From 40-80 sp040394775 (GTDB lineage Bacteria > Bacteroidota > Bacteroidia > Flavobacteriales_D > Crocinitomicaceae), in contig JBEBRN010000005.1 in NCBI GenBank assembly GCA_040394775.1, forward strand, positions 1 through 64,000: a DNA stretch of 64,000 bases, in the 5' to 3' direction. The position numbers were made by a program, and so were the translations under genes. Numbering within the stretch: position 1 is the first letter of the stretch; each line of letters starts with the position of its first letter. The notes beneath the pieces are model-generated. The model saw nothing but the letters and a program-made list of their open reading frames with translations, made no database searches and was not told the DNA's origin. Positions 26,634-34,462 of this stretch are shown here, piece after piece.

Positions 26634-27215
26634 TTATTTTTTATAAAAATTCATTTCTTCTATATACTTCAACACAACATCCGTCAAGATATATTTAACG
26701 CTTTTCTTTGTTTTTATTGCATTTCGAATGTAGGTTGACGAAATATTCATTAAAGGCACTTCTTCTAAAACTGTAATATTCGAATATTTTTGAACTGGAA
26801 AATTACTTCCGTTCACTGTTCTTGGGTAAACAATCATAGAATAATGCTCTAAAATCTGTTCGTAGTTATACCATTTCTCAAACGTGTTAAGATTATCTTC
26901 CCCAATAATTAATGTAAACGTATTCTCGGGATATTTTTCTTTTAAAGTGGCTAAGGTTACAATCGTATAATTGGGTTGAGGTAAATTAAACTCCACATTC
27001 GAAGCACGAAGGTTATCATTTCCTTCTATCGCCATTTCGACCATGGCATAGCGATGATAATCCGCCAGTAAACTTTTTTTCTCCTTCAATGGATTGTGAG
27101 GTGAAACAACAAACCAAATTTGGTCTAAGTCGGAGTTGTTAACGATATGATTAGCCAAAATCAAATGACCGACATGAATCGGATTAAAAGAACCAAAAAA
27201 CAATCCTACTTTCAT
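26634..27215 (-). CDS. nadD: Nicotinate-nucleotide adenylyltransferase
   Basis: NadD adenylates nicotinate mononucleotide to deamido-NAD in NAD synthesis. The 193-residue protein has the nucleotidyltransferase signature G8-S-F-N-P-I-H-V-G-H-L near the N terminus and the second motif I-S-S-T-Y-I-R-N-A-I in the C-terminal third. Length is normal. Its start codon overlaps the stop of gmk by 4 bases, so it is translationally coupled in the order yicC-gmk-nadD, a conserved Bacteroidota order. The context supports NadD over other nucleotidyltransferases such as CoaD. Confidence 0.95.
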   Translation of the reverse strand: MKVGLFFGSFNPIHVGHLILANHIVNNSDLDQIWFVVSPHNPLKEKKSLLADYHRYAMVEMAIEGNDNLRASNVEFNLPQPNYTIVTLATLKEKYPENTFTLIIGEDNLNTFEKWYNYEQILEHYSMIVYPRTVNGSNFPVQKYSNITVLEEVPLMNISSTYIRNAIKTKKSVKYILTDVVLKYIEEMNFYKK

Positions 27216-27790
27216 GAATAAATAAATTGTTCCACCTTTATTTTAGCTTCAGCAACAGCCTCATCTAAAACCTCATTAACGACAATAGTATCAAATTTTT
27301 CGACAAATGACATCTCGTATTTTGCTTTCGAAAGACGGATTTGAATTTTTTCTTCAGTTTCTGTCGAACGATAACGCAATCTTTTTTCTAATACTTCAAT
27401 AGATGGAGGAGCCACAAAAACAGCTAACGCTTGAGCACCTAGCTTTTCCTTCAAATTCAATCCTCCGATCACATCCACATCAAAAATAACCACTTTCCCG
27501 TCATCCCAAATACGCTGTACTTCGCTCTTTAAAGTTCCGTAAAAATGGTCTTTATAAACTTCTTCCCATTCAATGAATGCCTCTTTTTCAATTCTTTTTT
27601 TAAATTCTTCAGTGGACAAAAAGTAATAATCAACTCCATTCTTTTCATTCTTTCGAGCCTCTCTATTGCATGCTGAAACAGAAAACTTTAAATCGTCTAT
27701 CTGCTTTAACAACGCATGAACAATAGTCGTCTTTCCAGCACCAGAAGGAGCGGAGAAAATAACACATTTACCTTTTTGTAAAGATTCCAT
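27212..27790 (-). CDS. gmk: Guanylate kinase
   Basis: Gmk phosphorylates GMP to GDP and dGMP to dGDP. The 192-residue protein carries the P-loop G-A-G-K-T-T near residue 17, the GMP-binding stretch R-E-A-R-K-N-E-K-N-G-V-D-Y, the E-W-E-E-V-Y-K-D-H-F-Y-G-T segment and the lid region around R-L-R-Y-R-S. It shares its first base with the end of yicC and overlaps nadD by 4 bases, forming a tightly coupled minus-strand operon. No anomalies seen. Confidence 0.96.
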   Translation of the reverse strand: MESLQKGKCVIFSAPSGAGKTTIVHALLKQIDDLKFSVSACNREARKNEKNGVDYYFLSTEEFKKRIEKEAFIEWEEVYKDHFYGTLKSEVQRIWDDGKVVIFDVDVIGGLNLKEKLGAQALAVFVAPPSIEVLEKRLRYRSTETEEKIQIRLSKAKYEMSFVEKFDTIVVNEVLDEAVAEAKIKVEQFIYS

Positions 27791-28653
27791 TACAACGTAT
27801 TTAAAACTTGTTCTTTTATCTTTTCGAGCAAATCTTTCATATTTACCACTAACTTCTGAATATCAGAATGATTACACTTACTTCCTAAGGTATTAATCTC
27901 TCGACCGATTTCTTGTGCAATAAAACCTAATTTCTTTCCAGGCTCATTTTCTTCGCGTATCGTTTTTAAGAAATAATCCAAGTGATTCGTTAAACGCATT
28001 TTTTCTTCCGAAACATCTAATTTCTCTAGATAGAAAATCAATTCTTGGTGAAAACGCGTTTCGTCATACGTGCCGATTTCTTCTAATCCTTTTAATATTC
28101 GTTGACGAACGCTATCAATTCGTTCATCTTCATACTGTCCAACTTGTCCCAATAAAGAACGAATTTCTTCAATATATGCTGTAAACTCTTTCTCTAGTGC
28201 AACACCTTCTTGACGACGAAATTCGTTGACCAATTCACATGCTTTTTTAGCAATATCAACGATTGTGACTTTATTTTCATTCGTTAATTCCGTTTCCGAA
28301 AGAACAAAAATTTCAGGCATTCGAAGAATAAGTGATAAATAATCTACCTCATTTTGTCCAATTAGATCATTCGTGCTTTTTAAATCATCATAGTAAGCTT
28401 TCGCTAATGCTTTATTGATTTGTGTTGGCGCACTATCCAAAGTAGAATCTACTGTTACGATTACATCTATTTTTCCTCGCTTTAGTGCTTCACTTGCAGT
28501 CTGTCTGAAAGCCAACTCTAATTCTTTGTACTGATTTGGAATTTTAGCATAAACATCTGTTGTCTTACTGTTGAGTGTGCGTATTTCTACACTGATTGTT
28601 TTGTTAGCGACAGTTCCTACTGCCTTACCGTAACCGGTCATTGAATAAAGCAT
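27790..28653 (-). CDS. YicC/YloC family endoribonuclease
   Basis: YicC-type proteins are RNases implicated in decay of small RNAs and mRNA ends. The 287-residue protein has the N-terminal YicC domain starting M-L-Y-S-M-T-G-Y-G-K-A, with S-V-E-I-R-T-L-N-S-K next, and the C-terminal DUF1732 domain with K-L-G-F-I-A-Q-E-I-G-R-E-I-N-T-L-G-S-K, both diagnostic. Length is normal. It is followed immediately by gmk and preceded one base away by a small secreted-protein gene. Co-occurrence of yicC and gmk is widespread in bacteria. Confidence 0.93.
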   Translation of the reverse strand: MLYSMTGYGKAVGTVANKTISVEIRTLNSKTTDVYAKIPNQYKELELAFRQTASEALKRGKIDVIVTVDSTLDSAPTQINKALAKAYYDDLKSTNDLIGQNEVDYLSLILRMPEIFVLSETELTNENKVTIVDIAKKACELVNEFRRQEGVALEKEFTAYIEEIRSLLGQVGQYEDERIDSVRQRILKGLEEIGTYDETRFHQELIFYLEKLDVSEEKMRLTNHLDYFLKTIREENEPGKKLGFIAQEIGREINTLGSKCNHSDIQKLVVNMKDLLEKIKEQVLNTL

Positions 28654-28654
28654 C

Positions 28655-29188
28655 TTACCAATATTTTTTAATGAGTTTTTTTGTTTTAATTCGGAATTTC
28701 TTGATCATTCCCTCTTTGGAAGAAGAAGGAACTTTAAGCAAATGATAATCAATCATTTCATTTCCTCTATATACTTTAAACTCAAAGGTAACGCTCGATG
28801 TCTCCTCCCGATAAATAGGAAAAAGATGTCCTAGCTTTAATTCTTCCTCTAAAGTGTATATTTGAGAAGCCGGTTTAAATTTCGTTTCATAACCTCTAAC
28901 AGAAAATAGAATGTAGGTATCAAATCCACTCGCGTGAATAGCTTGTTGCACAGAATCATTGGCAAAAGTGGAAATATCAGAACCTTCTTTCAAATAATTC
29001 AAGGATGCTTTTGCTTTAATGTTATTTTCCAATAGAATTTCAGAAAGAAGAATTTCCATTTGAAAACGTTCATCTTTCCGATCAAATAAACCAACCACTA
29101 CGGCATTGGTCAATTTTGTTTTCTGTTGTGCAGTCACAAATGTCTGGAACGATAGGAATAAAATGAATATCACTGTGATTTTTTTCAT
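28655..29188 (-). CDS. Secreted protein of unknown function heading the yicC-gmk-nadD unit
   Basis: The 177-residue protein begins with a signal peptide (K-K-I-T-V-I-F-I-L-F-L..., cleavage after T-A-Q near residue 21). I do not recognise a family. The mature part looks like an alpha/beta domain (A-V-V-V-G-L-F-D-R near residue 29, I-L-F-S-V-R-G-Y near 92) and resembles small periplasmic proteins such as DUF4136 types, without certainty. Its stop is one base from the yicC start, so it is probably the first gene of this operon, with a promoter at 29271-29305. A link to polysaccharide export through the downstream Wzz and ligase genes is conceivable but unsupported. Confidence 0.7.
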   Translation of the reverse strand: MKKITVIFILFLSFQTFVTAQQKTKLTNAVVVGLFDRKDERFQMEILLSEILLENNIKAKASLNYLKEGSDISTFANDSVQQAIHASGFDTYILFSVRGYETKFKPASQIYTLEEELKLGHLFPIYREETSSVTFEFKVYRGNEMIDYHLLKVPSSSKEGMIKKFRIKTKKLIKKYW

Positions 29189-29270
29189 ATACTATAATTT
29201 ATTAGCAATCTAATTAAGCGTTTGCGATAAGAAAAGGACTTAAAGCTATATTGGATAAATAAATAACGTG

Positions 29271-29305
29271 CAAATATAGGAATTATTAGCGGTTGAACAG
29301 TGCAA
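29271..29305 (-). promoter_or_regulatory. Promoter for the 29188-to-24206 minus-strand operon
   Basis: On the minus strand TATATTTG (29278-29271) fits TAnnTTTG, with a TTG at 29305-29303 about 24 bases upstream, a somewhat long spacer. Transcription would begin near 29266, giving a leader of about 78 bases before the ATG at 29188. Confidence 0.45.
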
Positions 29306-29429
29306 TGAATAGTGCTATTTTGTTCATTATTTACAATTGTATAGAGATGAATTCTTATAGTTTTGACATTAATTTGAATGAAAGATTTTATTGACTTTGA
29401 CATTACAATGACATTTATATTTTTTTAAT

Positions 29430-29437
29430 TATCTTTA
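29430..29437 (+). promoter_or_regulatory. -7 promoter box TATCTTTA before the FNR-like gene
   Basis: The TATCTTTA box lies 18 bases before the ATG at 29455. Transcription should begin near 29442, so the in-frame GTG at 29449 is an unlikely start. Confidence 0.4.
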
Positions 29438-29454
29438 TCAAAAAATCAGTGCTA

Positions 29455-30144
29455 ATGATGGATAAGTCTCACAAAAATGTCAGCTGTGAAACCTGTTCTG
29501 TGAAAGATTGTTCCTTATTCCAATCTTTTAGTGGAGAGGATTTGCGTCAGTTGGATAATGAAAAGACAAGCTCGTTTTATAAAAAGAATCAACCGGTATT
29601 CATCGAGGATACTTATCCAAGAGGCGTTTTTTGTATCAATAGCGGAAAAGTAAAAATCTATTCCATTGGAGAGAATGGTAAAGAACAAATTATTCACATC
29701 GCCAAACAAGGAGAAGTAATTGGATTTAGATCACTGTTCAGCGATGAGCCTTATAAACTTTCTGGAACTGCACTAGAAGACTGCAACATCTGTTTTATTA
29801 AAAAAGAAGAATTTTACAAGCACTTAGAAACAAAACCAGCTTTACTACAGTCGGTTTTAAAGAATCTTTCATTAGAATTGGGAGAGCGCGCTATCTTCAT
29901 TAAGGATATGGCTCAAAAAACAGTTCGCGAACGTTTAGCTACGGTATTACTAGTCTTAAAAAACATATACGAAGAAGAAATGATTAACCTCTCTCGAGAG
30001 GATATGGCAAACTTTGTTGGTACTGCGACCGAGACTGTTATTCGTCTTTTAAAAGAATTTAAAGAAGATAACTTGATTGAAATTCATGTTCGTAAGATAG
30101 AAATTACGAATCTAAAGCAATTACAAAGAGAAGCTGGGAATTGA
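29455..30144 (+). CDS. Crp/Fnr family regulator with FNR-like cysteine cluster
   Basis: This is a dimeric transcription factor. Residues 11-19 hold C11-x2-C14-x4-C19, and further cysteines occur at C60, C110 and C113. Three N-terminal cysteines plus one near residue 110 match the arrangement that binds an oxygen-labile 4Fe-4S cluster in FNR. The effector barrel covers about 22-145, and the Crp-type winged helix about 155-225 carries the recognition segment T-E-T-V-I-R, with the E and R that contact the G and C of TGA-type half-sites. It is monocistronic. It could govern anaerobic or nitrosative functions such as the nor cluster at 43-49 kb, whose promoter holds an ATGAC-N4-GTCAT palindrome. 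That link is inference. ATG at 29455 or 29458 is the start; the GTG at 29449 is too close to the promoter. Confidence 0.85.
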   Translation: MMDKSHKNVSCETCSVKDCSLFQSFSGEDLRQLDNEKTSSFYKKNQPVFIEDTYPRGVFCINSGKVKIYSIGENGKEQIIHIAKQGEVIGFRSLFSDEPYKLSGTALEDCNICFIKKEEFYKHLETKPALLQSVLKNLSLELGERAIFIKDMAQKTVRERLATVLLVLKNIYEEEMINLSREDMANFVGTATETVIRLLKEFKEDNLIEIHVRKIEITNLKQLQREAGN

Positions 30145-30165
30145 CACTATTTCATTACAAGCTAG

Positions 30166-31011
30166 TTATCGAGACGGTTGAACACAATTGTTGTGTTTCC
30201 CTATTTGAACTGTCATTGTCAATCCAAAAAAAGCGTACCAATCTTTTGTTTTAGAATTTCCCCTCACACCATAATCATTCTGATCTAAACTACGATTCGA
30301 TAAATCGGCTGCAATCGGACTGCTTTCTTCACTCATGCGTGCTTTTAGTACGTAAGTACTGTTCTTCACATCGTCTAAATAATCGGTAAAGGTCATACGG
30401 ATACCATATTCTAAACCAATACTAAAGCGATCTGTCGGTGAGAACTTTAAACCTAATCCTAGAGGAATGCAGAGTTGAATTAAACTATACCGTTTTTCAG
30501 AGCTCAAAGAAGTCCCCTGCCCTTCGGTGCCAATGTCTCGCAAGTTATACCATGAACCATCTATCTTCGCTTTTGGATTCATATAGAAAACACCAATTTG
30601 TGTCAATATATAATGTGTGAATGAATATTTACGATGTCCTAATTGAAACTTCAGATAATGAAACTCAACACCTGAAGCTACTTCAGCAATAATAGATTTA
30701 AACGATAAATTTCGATTGACCAATAATGGATTCGAGCTTTTAGCGTCCATGCCATAAATTTGTCCTATACCAATATTTGTTCGAACAACAACACGTGAAT
30801 TGAGCGTATAACGCATCAAGAATTGTCCCGCGGGAGAAGTGAAACGAAATTGTTTCTCTTGATTCAAATCACCAAAATAGTGACTTCCTCCAAGCATAAA
30901 TCCTAACTCCGTCCGTGACTTAGTGGTGAATTTCTGAGCATAAGCACTGTCAACAAGTAGGAACAAAATAGCTATTACAAAAAAATATCGAAGTCGAAGT
31001 ATTGTGTGCAT
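30166..31011 (-). CDS. DUF6089 (PorG-like) outer membrane protein
   Basis: This is an outer membrane beta-barrel of the DUF6089 family, to which the T9SS component PorG belongs. Visible features are the signal peptide ending D-S-A-Y-A-Q, then G-G-S-H-Y-F-G-D-L-N near the mature N terminus, R-N-L-S-F-K-S in the middle, F-Y-M-N-P-K-A, D-I-G-T-E-G-Q-G and a final G-I-R-M-T-F-T-D-Y-L-D-D-V, all typical of the family. The frame is open from 31050, but the ATG at 31011 gives a compact signal peptide. Canonical porG lies beside uppS and bamA in this phylum; those neighbours are absent, so this may be a paralogue with another role. Confidence 0.8.
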   Translation of the reverse strand: MHTILRLRYFFVIAILFLLVDSAYAQKFTTKSRTELGFMLGGSHYFGDLNQEKQFRFTSPAGQFLMRYTLNSRVVVRTNIGIGQIYGMDAKSSNPLLVNRNLSFKSIIAEVASGVEFHYLKFQLGHRKYSFTHYILTQIGVFYMNPKAKIDGSWYNLRDIGTEGQGTSLSSEKRYSLIQLCIPLGLGLKFSPTDRFSIGLEYGIRMTFTDYLDDVKNSTYVLKARMSEESSPIAADLSNRSLDQNDYGVRGNSKTKDWYAFFGLTMTVQIGKHNNCVQPSR

Positions 31012-31071
31012 AGTACAAAATAACGCTAAATAATAGAGAAAATTACACAAAAAGTGAAATTAAATGGTAGC

Positions 31072-31106
31072 AACAAAAAAATCCCTCTGTTTTCACAAAG
31101 GGATTT
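31072..31106 (-). terminator. Rho-independent terminator downstream of pnp
   Basis: An eight-base stem, AAATCCCT at 31079-31086 pairing with AGGGATTT at 31099-31106, lies 20 bases past the pnp stop. On the minus strand it is followed by a T-rich run (plus-strand A tract 31072-31080). Confidence 0.75.
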
Positions 31107-31125
31107 CCATTCTTATTAAAAAAGC

Positions 31126-33270
31126 TTATTCAGCTGATTTGTTTTCTGTTTTTTCAGGTCTTGGAAGTAAAACCTTGCGAGACAATTTCCATTTTCTAGT
31201 TTTAGGATCTTTTCCTACTACTTTGAAAGTCAATGTTTCGCCTTCTTTTACCACATTTTCCATCTTATCTACTTTCTCCCAAGAGAATTCAGAAATATGA
31301 ATCAATCCGTCAGTTCCAGGAAGAATCTCTACGAAACATCCAAATTCTTTAACCGACTTCACTTTACCAACATAAGTTTCACCTTCTTCTACTTGTGGAG
31401 GGAAAGCGATTAATTTAATAGCATCCATCGCTGTTTTCATATTCTCTCCATTGTTAGAGACAATCTGAACACGACCCATACCATTTTCTAATTCCTCGAT
31501 AGTGATAATCGTTTTCGTTTCTTTTTGAAGTCCTTGAATGATTTTTCCTCCAGGTCCGATAATCGCACCAATCACTTCGTTCGGAACGTCGAAAGCTTCG
31601 ATTCTTGGCGTATGCGCTTTGAAATCTGGATTCGGTGCAGCAATCGTTTCAACAATCTTGTTTAAGATGTGTAAACGACCTTCTTTTGCTTGAATCAATG
31701 CTTTTTCTAATACTTCGTATGGTAATCCATCTACTTTAATGTCCATTTGGCAAGCCGTTACACCTTTAGATGTTCCAGTTACTTTAAAGTCCATATCTCC
31801 TAAATGATCTTCGTCTCCTAAGATATCTGAAAGAACAACGAATTTTCCGTCGTTAGCAATTAATCCCATCGCAATACCTGATACTGGTGCTTTCATTGGA
31901 ACACCACCATCCATTAATGCCATTGTTCCAGCACACACAGTTGCCATAGAAGAAGAACCATTGGATTCCAAAATCTCTGACACTAAACGTATCGTGTAAG
32001 GGAAATCTTCAGGGATCATTCCTTTTAATGCTCTTAATGCTAAGTTACCATGTCCTACCTCACGACGAGAAACACCTCTAATCGGTCTTGCTTCACCAGT
32101 TGAGAATGGAGGGAAGTTATAGTGTAATAAGAATTTATCGGATCCATTAGTTACCACACCGTCAATCATTTGCTCATCCATACGACCTCCTAAAGTCAAT
32201 GCTGTTAATGATTGTGTTTCACCTCTTGTAAAGATAGCGGAACCGTGAGACATTGGTAAATAATCTACTTCACCCCAAATAGGACGAATCTCATCAAATT
32301 TTCTTCCGTCTAAACGAATTTGGTCATGTGTCATCACATCACGGACGGCTTTCTTCATTACTTTAGAAAAGTACGTAGAAACAAATCCTTTTACTTCTGC
32401 TAATTCTTCTTCAGAAAATTGTGCTTTCAGTTCTTCTTTGATTGCTCCGAATAATTCAGAACGATCATGCTTAGATGCCAATCCTTTACGAGCAACATCA
32501 CAACATTTTTCATAACTAAAATCGTATACTTTTTGTCTTACTTCTTCATTGTGCACTTCGTGACAATATTCTCTTTTTGGAAAAGCGCCTGGAATTTGAG
32601 CGGCTAATTCCAATTGGAATTGGCAATGCTTTTTAATTTCCTCGTGTGCCATTTGAATCGCTTTCACCATTTCTTGTTCAGAAACTTCCGCCATTTCTCC
32701 TTCTAACATCACGATATCCTTTGCAGATCCAGCAATCACCATGTCCATGTCCGCAATCTTCAATTGAGAAGCTGTTGGATTTACCACTAATTCACCTTCT
32801 ACACGTGCAATTCTAACTTCTGACATCGGACCGTTGAACGGAATGTTCGATACAGCTAAAGCAGCAGAAGCAGCTAAACCACATAAAGCATCCGGAAGAT
32901 TTTCTCCGTCAAAAGATAAAAGTTGAAGCATTACTTGTACTTCAGCATGGAAATCATCTGGAAAAAGCGGTCTTAACGCTCTGTCCACTAAACGCATTGT
33001 TAATATTTCATTGTCAGAAGGTCGTGCTTCACGTCTAAAGAAGTTACCTGGGATTCTTCCTCCTGCATAGTATTTCTCTCTATAATCTACTGTTAATGGC
33101 AAGAAATCTACCCCTTCTTTTGCGTCAGCGGATGCACATACTGTTGCTAACAATATTGTATCTCCCATTCTAACTACAACTGATCCGTCTGCCTGTTTTG
33201 CTAATTTCCCTGTTTCTACTGTGATCTCTTTTCCTCCAGTAGTCAAGGACATTGAAATTCCTAATTTCAT
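31126..33270 (-). CDS. pnp: Polyribonucleotide nucleotidyltransferase (PNPase)
   Basis: PNPase is a 3'-to-5' phosphorolytic exoribonuclease central to mRNA decay. The 714-residue protein has the expected order: RNase PH domain 1 (about 15-145), an alpha-helical domain (about 245-320), RNase PH domain 2 (about 325-555, with the R-R-E-V-G-H-G and D-G-G-V-P-M-K-A-P-V-S-G-I-A-M-G signatures), a KH domain (about 575-635, with the G-P-G-G-K loop) and an S1 domain (about 640-705). The C-terminal tail is acidic. It follows rpsO with a strong hairpin in the gap, the same rpsO-pnp order as in many bacteria. Its own terminator lies just downstream. Confidence 0.98.
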   Translation of the reverse strand: MKLGISMSLTTGGKEITVETGKLAKQADGSVVVRMGDTILLATVCASADAKEGVDFLPLTVDYREKYYAGGRIPGNFFRREARPSDNEILTMRLVDRALRPLFPDDFHAEVQVMLQLLSFDGENLPDALCGLAASAALAVSNIPFNGPMSEVRIARVEGELVVNPTASQLKIADMDMVIAGSAKDIVMLEGEMAEVSEQEMVKAIQMAHEEIKKHCQFQLELAAQIPGAFPKREYCHEVHNEEVRQKVYDFSYEKCCDVARKGLASKHDRSELFGAIKEELKAQFSEEELAEVKGFVSTYFSKVMKKAVRDVMTHDQIRLDGRKFDEIRPIWGEVDYLPMSHGSAIFTRGETQSLTALTLGGRMDEQMIDGVVTNGSDKFLLHYNFPPFSTGEARPIRGVSRREVGHGNLALRALKGMIPEDFPYTIRLVSEILESNGSSSMATVCAGTMALMDGGVPMKAPVSGIAMGLIANDGKFVVLSDILGDEDHLGDMDFKVTGTSKGVTACQMDIKVDGLPYEVLEKALIQAKEGRLHILNKIVETIAAPNPDFKAHTPRIEAFDVPNEVIGAIIGPGGKIIQGLQKETKTIITIEELENGMGRVQIVSNNGENMKTAMDAIKLIAFPPQVEEGETYVGKVKSVKEFGCFVEILPGTDGLIHISEFSWEKVDKMENVVKEGETLTFKVVGKDPKTRKWKLSRKVLLPRPEKTENKSAE

Positions 33271-33284
33271 ATCTTTTGTTTTAA

Positions 33285-33325
33285 TTAAATAAAAAGAAAA
33301 GGCAATCGATACTATATCGATTGCC
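33285..33325 (-). terminator. Strong hairpin between rpsO and pnp (terminator or processing site)
   Basis: A perfect ten-base stem, GGCAATCGAT at 33301-33310 pairing with ATCGATTGCC at 33316-33325, has a five-base loop and a T-rich minus-strand tail. It lies between the rpsO stop and the pnp start, so it probably ends part of the rpsO transcripts and sets the level of pnp. Confidence 0.75.
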
Positions 33326-33348
33326 CCCCTTTCTACAATATTCTTTTA

Positions 33349-33618
33349 TTATCTACGTAATCCAAGTTCTTTAACTATTGCACGGTATCTTTCAATTTCA
33401 GTGTTCTTTAAGTGATCAAGAAGACTTCTTCTTTTACCAACTAATAACTGTAATGAACGCTGCGTAACGAAATCCTTACGATTTTTCTTTAAGTGTTCCG
33501 TTAAATGCTTAATTCTATAACTGAATAATGCGATTTGTCCTTCCGCTGAACCTGTGTTTGTTGCAGATCCTGCGTGTTTTTCAAAGATACCTTCTTTATT
33601 TTCTTTAGATAAGTACAT
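33349..33618 (-). CDS. rpsO: 30S ribosomal protein S15
   Basis: S15 binds the central domain of 16S rRNA early in small-subunit assembly. The 89-residue protein matches the family length and shows T-G-S-A-E-G-Q-I-A-L-F-S near residue 18, the H-L-K-K-N-R-K-D segment, and the signature R-S-L-Q-L-L-V-G-K-R-R-S-L-L-D-H-L-K. A well-formed promoter lies 50 bases upstream, and pnp follows after a hairpin. In other bacteria S15 controls its own translation through its leader; I did not identify such a structure here. Confidence 0.98.
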   Translation of the reverse strand: MYLSKENKEGIFEKHAGSATNTGSAEGQIALFSYRIKHLTEHLKKNRKDFVTQRSLQLLVGKRRSLLDHLKNTEIERYRAIVKELGLRR

Positions 33619-33664
33619 GCCAAAATTATATTAATGTTTATTATGTAGCCGATTTTCGACGTTG

Positions 33665-33697
33665 CAAATGTAGGTATTTAATTTTAATCTTCCCAAA
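33665..33697 (-). promoter_or_regulatory. Promoter of rpsO-pnp (TTTG, 21-base spacer, TACATTTG)
   Basis: On the minus strand TTTG at 33697-33694 and TACATTTG at 33672-33665 are separated by 21 bases, an excellent match to the Bacteroidota -33/-7 consensus. Transcription would start about 40 bases before the rpsO ATG. It is the clearest promoter in the window. Confidence 0.7.
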
Positions 33698-33780
33698 TGA
33701 ATTGAAAATATATTTGTATGTGAAGAAATTTAGATTTGTCAGTTAGTAGGTAATGAAGATTGTTTTGTAGAAAGGAATTT

Positions 33781-34158
33781 CTACAATCGCTTCTTAACAT
33801 CCATTCTTTGATGCAAAATCCTTACAATTTCCACTATTTCTTCTTCTCCTTTTCTATAAAAAATGAGGTGTGATTTAACTTTTGTTACGCGGTAATATTT
33901 TCGAGTTTCTTCTGCTGATTTTCCAATTAGATAATTCTCAGCAATGAACTCAATCTCTTCGATTATTGAATTATAATATCTGTCGGCTTGTTCTTTGGAC
34001 CATTTATGAAAAGTGTACACCCAAATATCATTTAGTAACGCAATGCCGATATAGATTTTAAGTAGTCCAAGCTGTAAACATTTGGACGACATTTAAAATC
34101 ATAATCGGTGTAAGTCATCAATCGCTTGTTTACTTATTCGATACTTATTTTTACTCAT
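33781..34158 (-). pseudogene. RelE/ParE family toxin gene interrupted by a 78-base insertion
   Basis: The toxin reading frame begins with the ATG at 34158, overlapping the antitoxin stop (ATGA), and reads M-S-K-N-K-Y-R-I-S-K-Q-A-I-D-D-L. After this normal ParE N terminus 78 bases intervene (34033-34110), carrying two in-frame stops (TGA and TAA). The frame then resumes at N-D-I-W-V-Y-T-F-H-K-W and continues to the normal end (V-R-I-L-H-Q-R-M-D). A 103-codon frame starting inside the insertion (34092) would replace the first helix with unrelated residues. In intact relatives the D-D-L and N-D-I-W segments are adjacent. The gene is probably inactive or makes an altered toxin. The antitoxin upstream is intact. 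Confidence 0.8.
34033..34110 (-). other. 78-base insertion within the ParE toxin gene
   Basis: This segment separates two parts of the toxin that are contiguous in the family. Its length is a multiple of three, yet it holds in-frame TGA and TAA codons followed by a new ATG. A TTA triplet occurs at or near both junctions, so a three-base target duplication is possible but not convincing. I see no transposase, terminal inverted repeat or similar copy elsewhere in the window. Confidence 0.65.
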
Positions 34159-34397
34159 CCGTGTTGGCGATGTAAATCAGCTAGGTTTTGCTTCGGATCG
34201 AAATCTTCGATAAACCCACTTTTTTCACCTGCTTTCAATGCTTTGATGAGTTCTTTTTCTTTCTTTTCTTCTTGCTCTAACAATCGAAGTGCTGAACGAA
34301 TCACTTCACTAACAGAACTATATCTACCCGATTCAACATTATTGCGAATAAAATTCTCAAAATAATCTCCAAGTGATATTGATGTGTTTTTTCCCAT
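34155..34397 (-). CDS. ParD-like type II antitoxin
   Basis: This is a ribbon-helix-helix DNA-binding antitoxin of 80 residues. The N terminus M-G-K-N-T-S-I-S-L-G forms the beta strand, and the helices carry G-R-Y-S-S-V-S-E-V-I-R-S-A-L-R-L-L-E, the ParD hallmark. The acidic C-terminal tail (F-I-E-D-F-D) is the expected toxin-binding part. It would bind and neutralise the ParE-type toxin encoded directly downstream and repress their shared promoter. The toxin start overlaps this gene's stop, but the toxin is interrupted by an insertion, so the antitoxin may be an orphan. The frame appears complete. Confidence 0.9.
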   Translation of the reverse strand: MGKNTSISLGDYFENFIRNNVESGRYSSVSEVIRSALRLLEQEEKKEKELIKALKAGEKSGFIEDFDPKQNLADLHRQHG

Positions 34398-34462
34398 TTT
34401 GAAAGTAATTTATTCAAATATACCAAATCTTGGTAATTCCACCAAATTATAGATCATCATTC

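Noticed and set aside
29185..29403. 72-codon minus-strand frame upstream of the secreted protein at 29188
   Set aside because: It spans the promoter of that gene, has no family features, and its sequence is that of AT-rich non-coding DNA.
31064..31300. 78-codon plus-strand frame opposite the pnp end
   Set aside because: It runs through the pnp terminator and the antisense of the S1 domain; a shadow frame.
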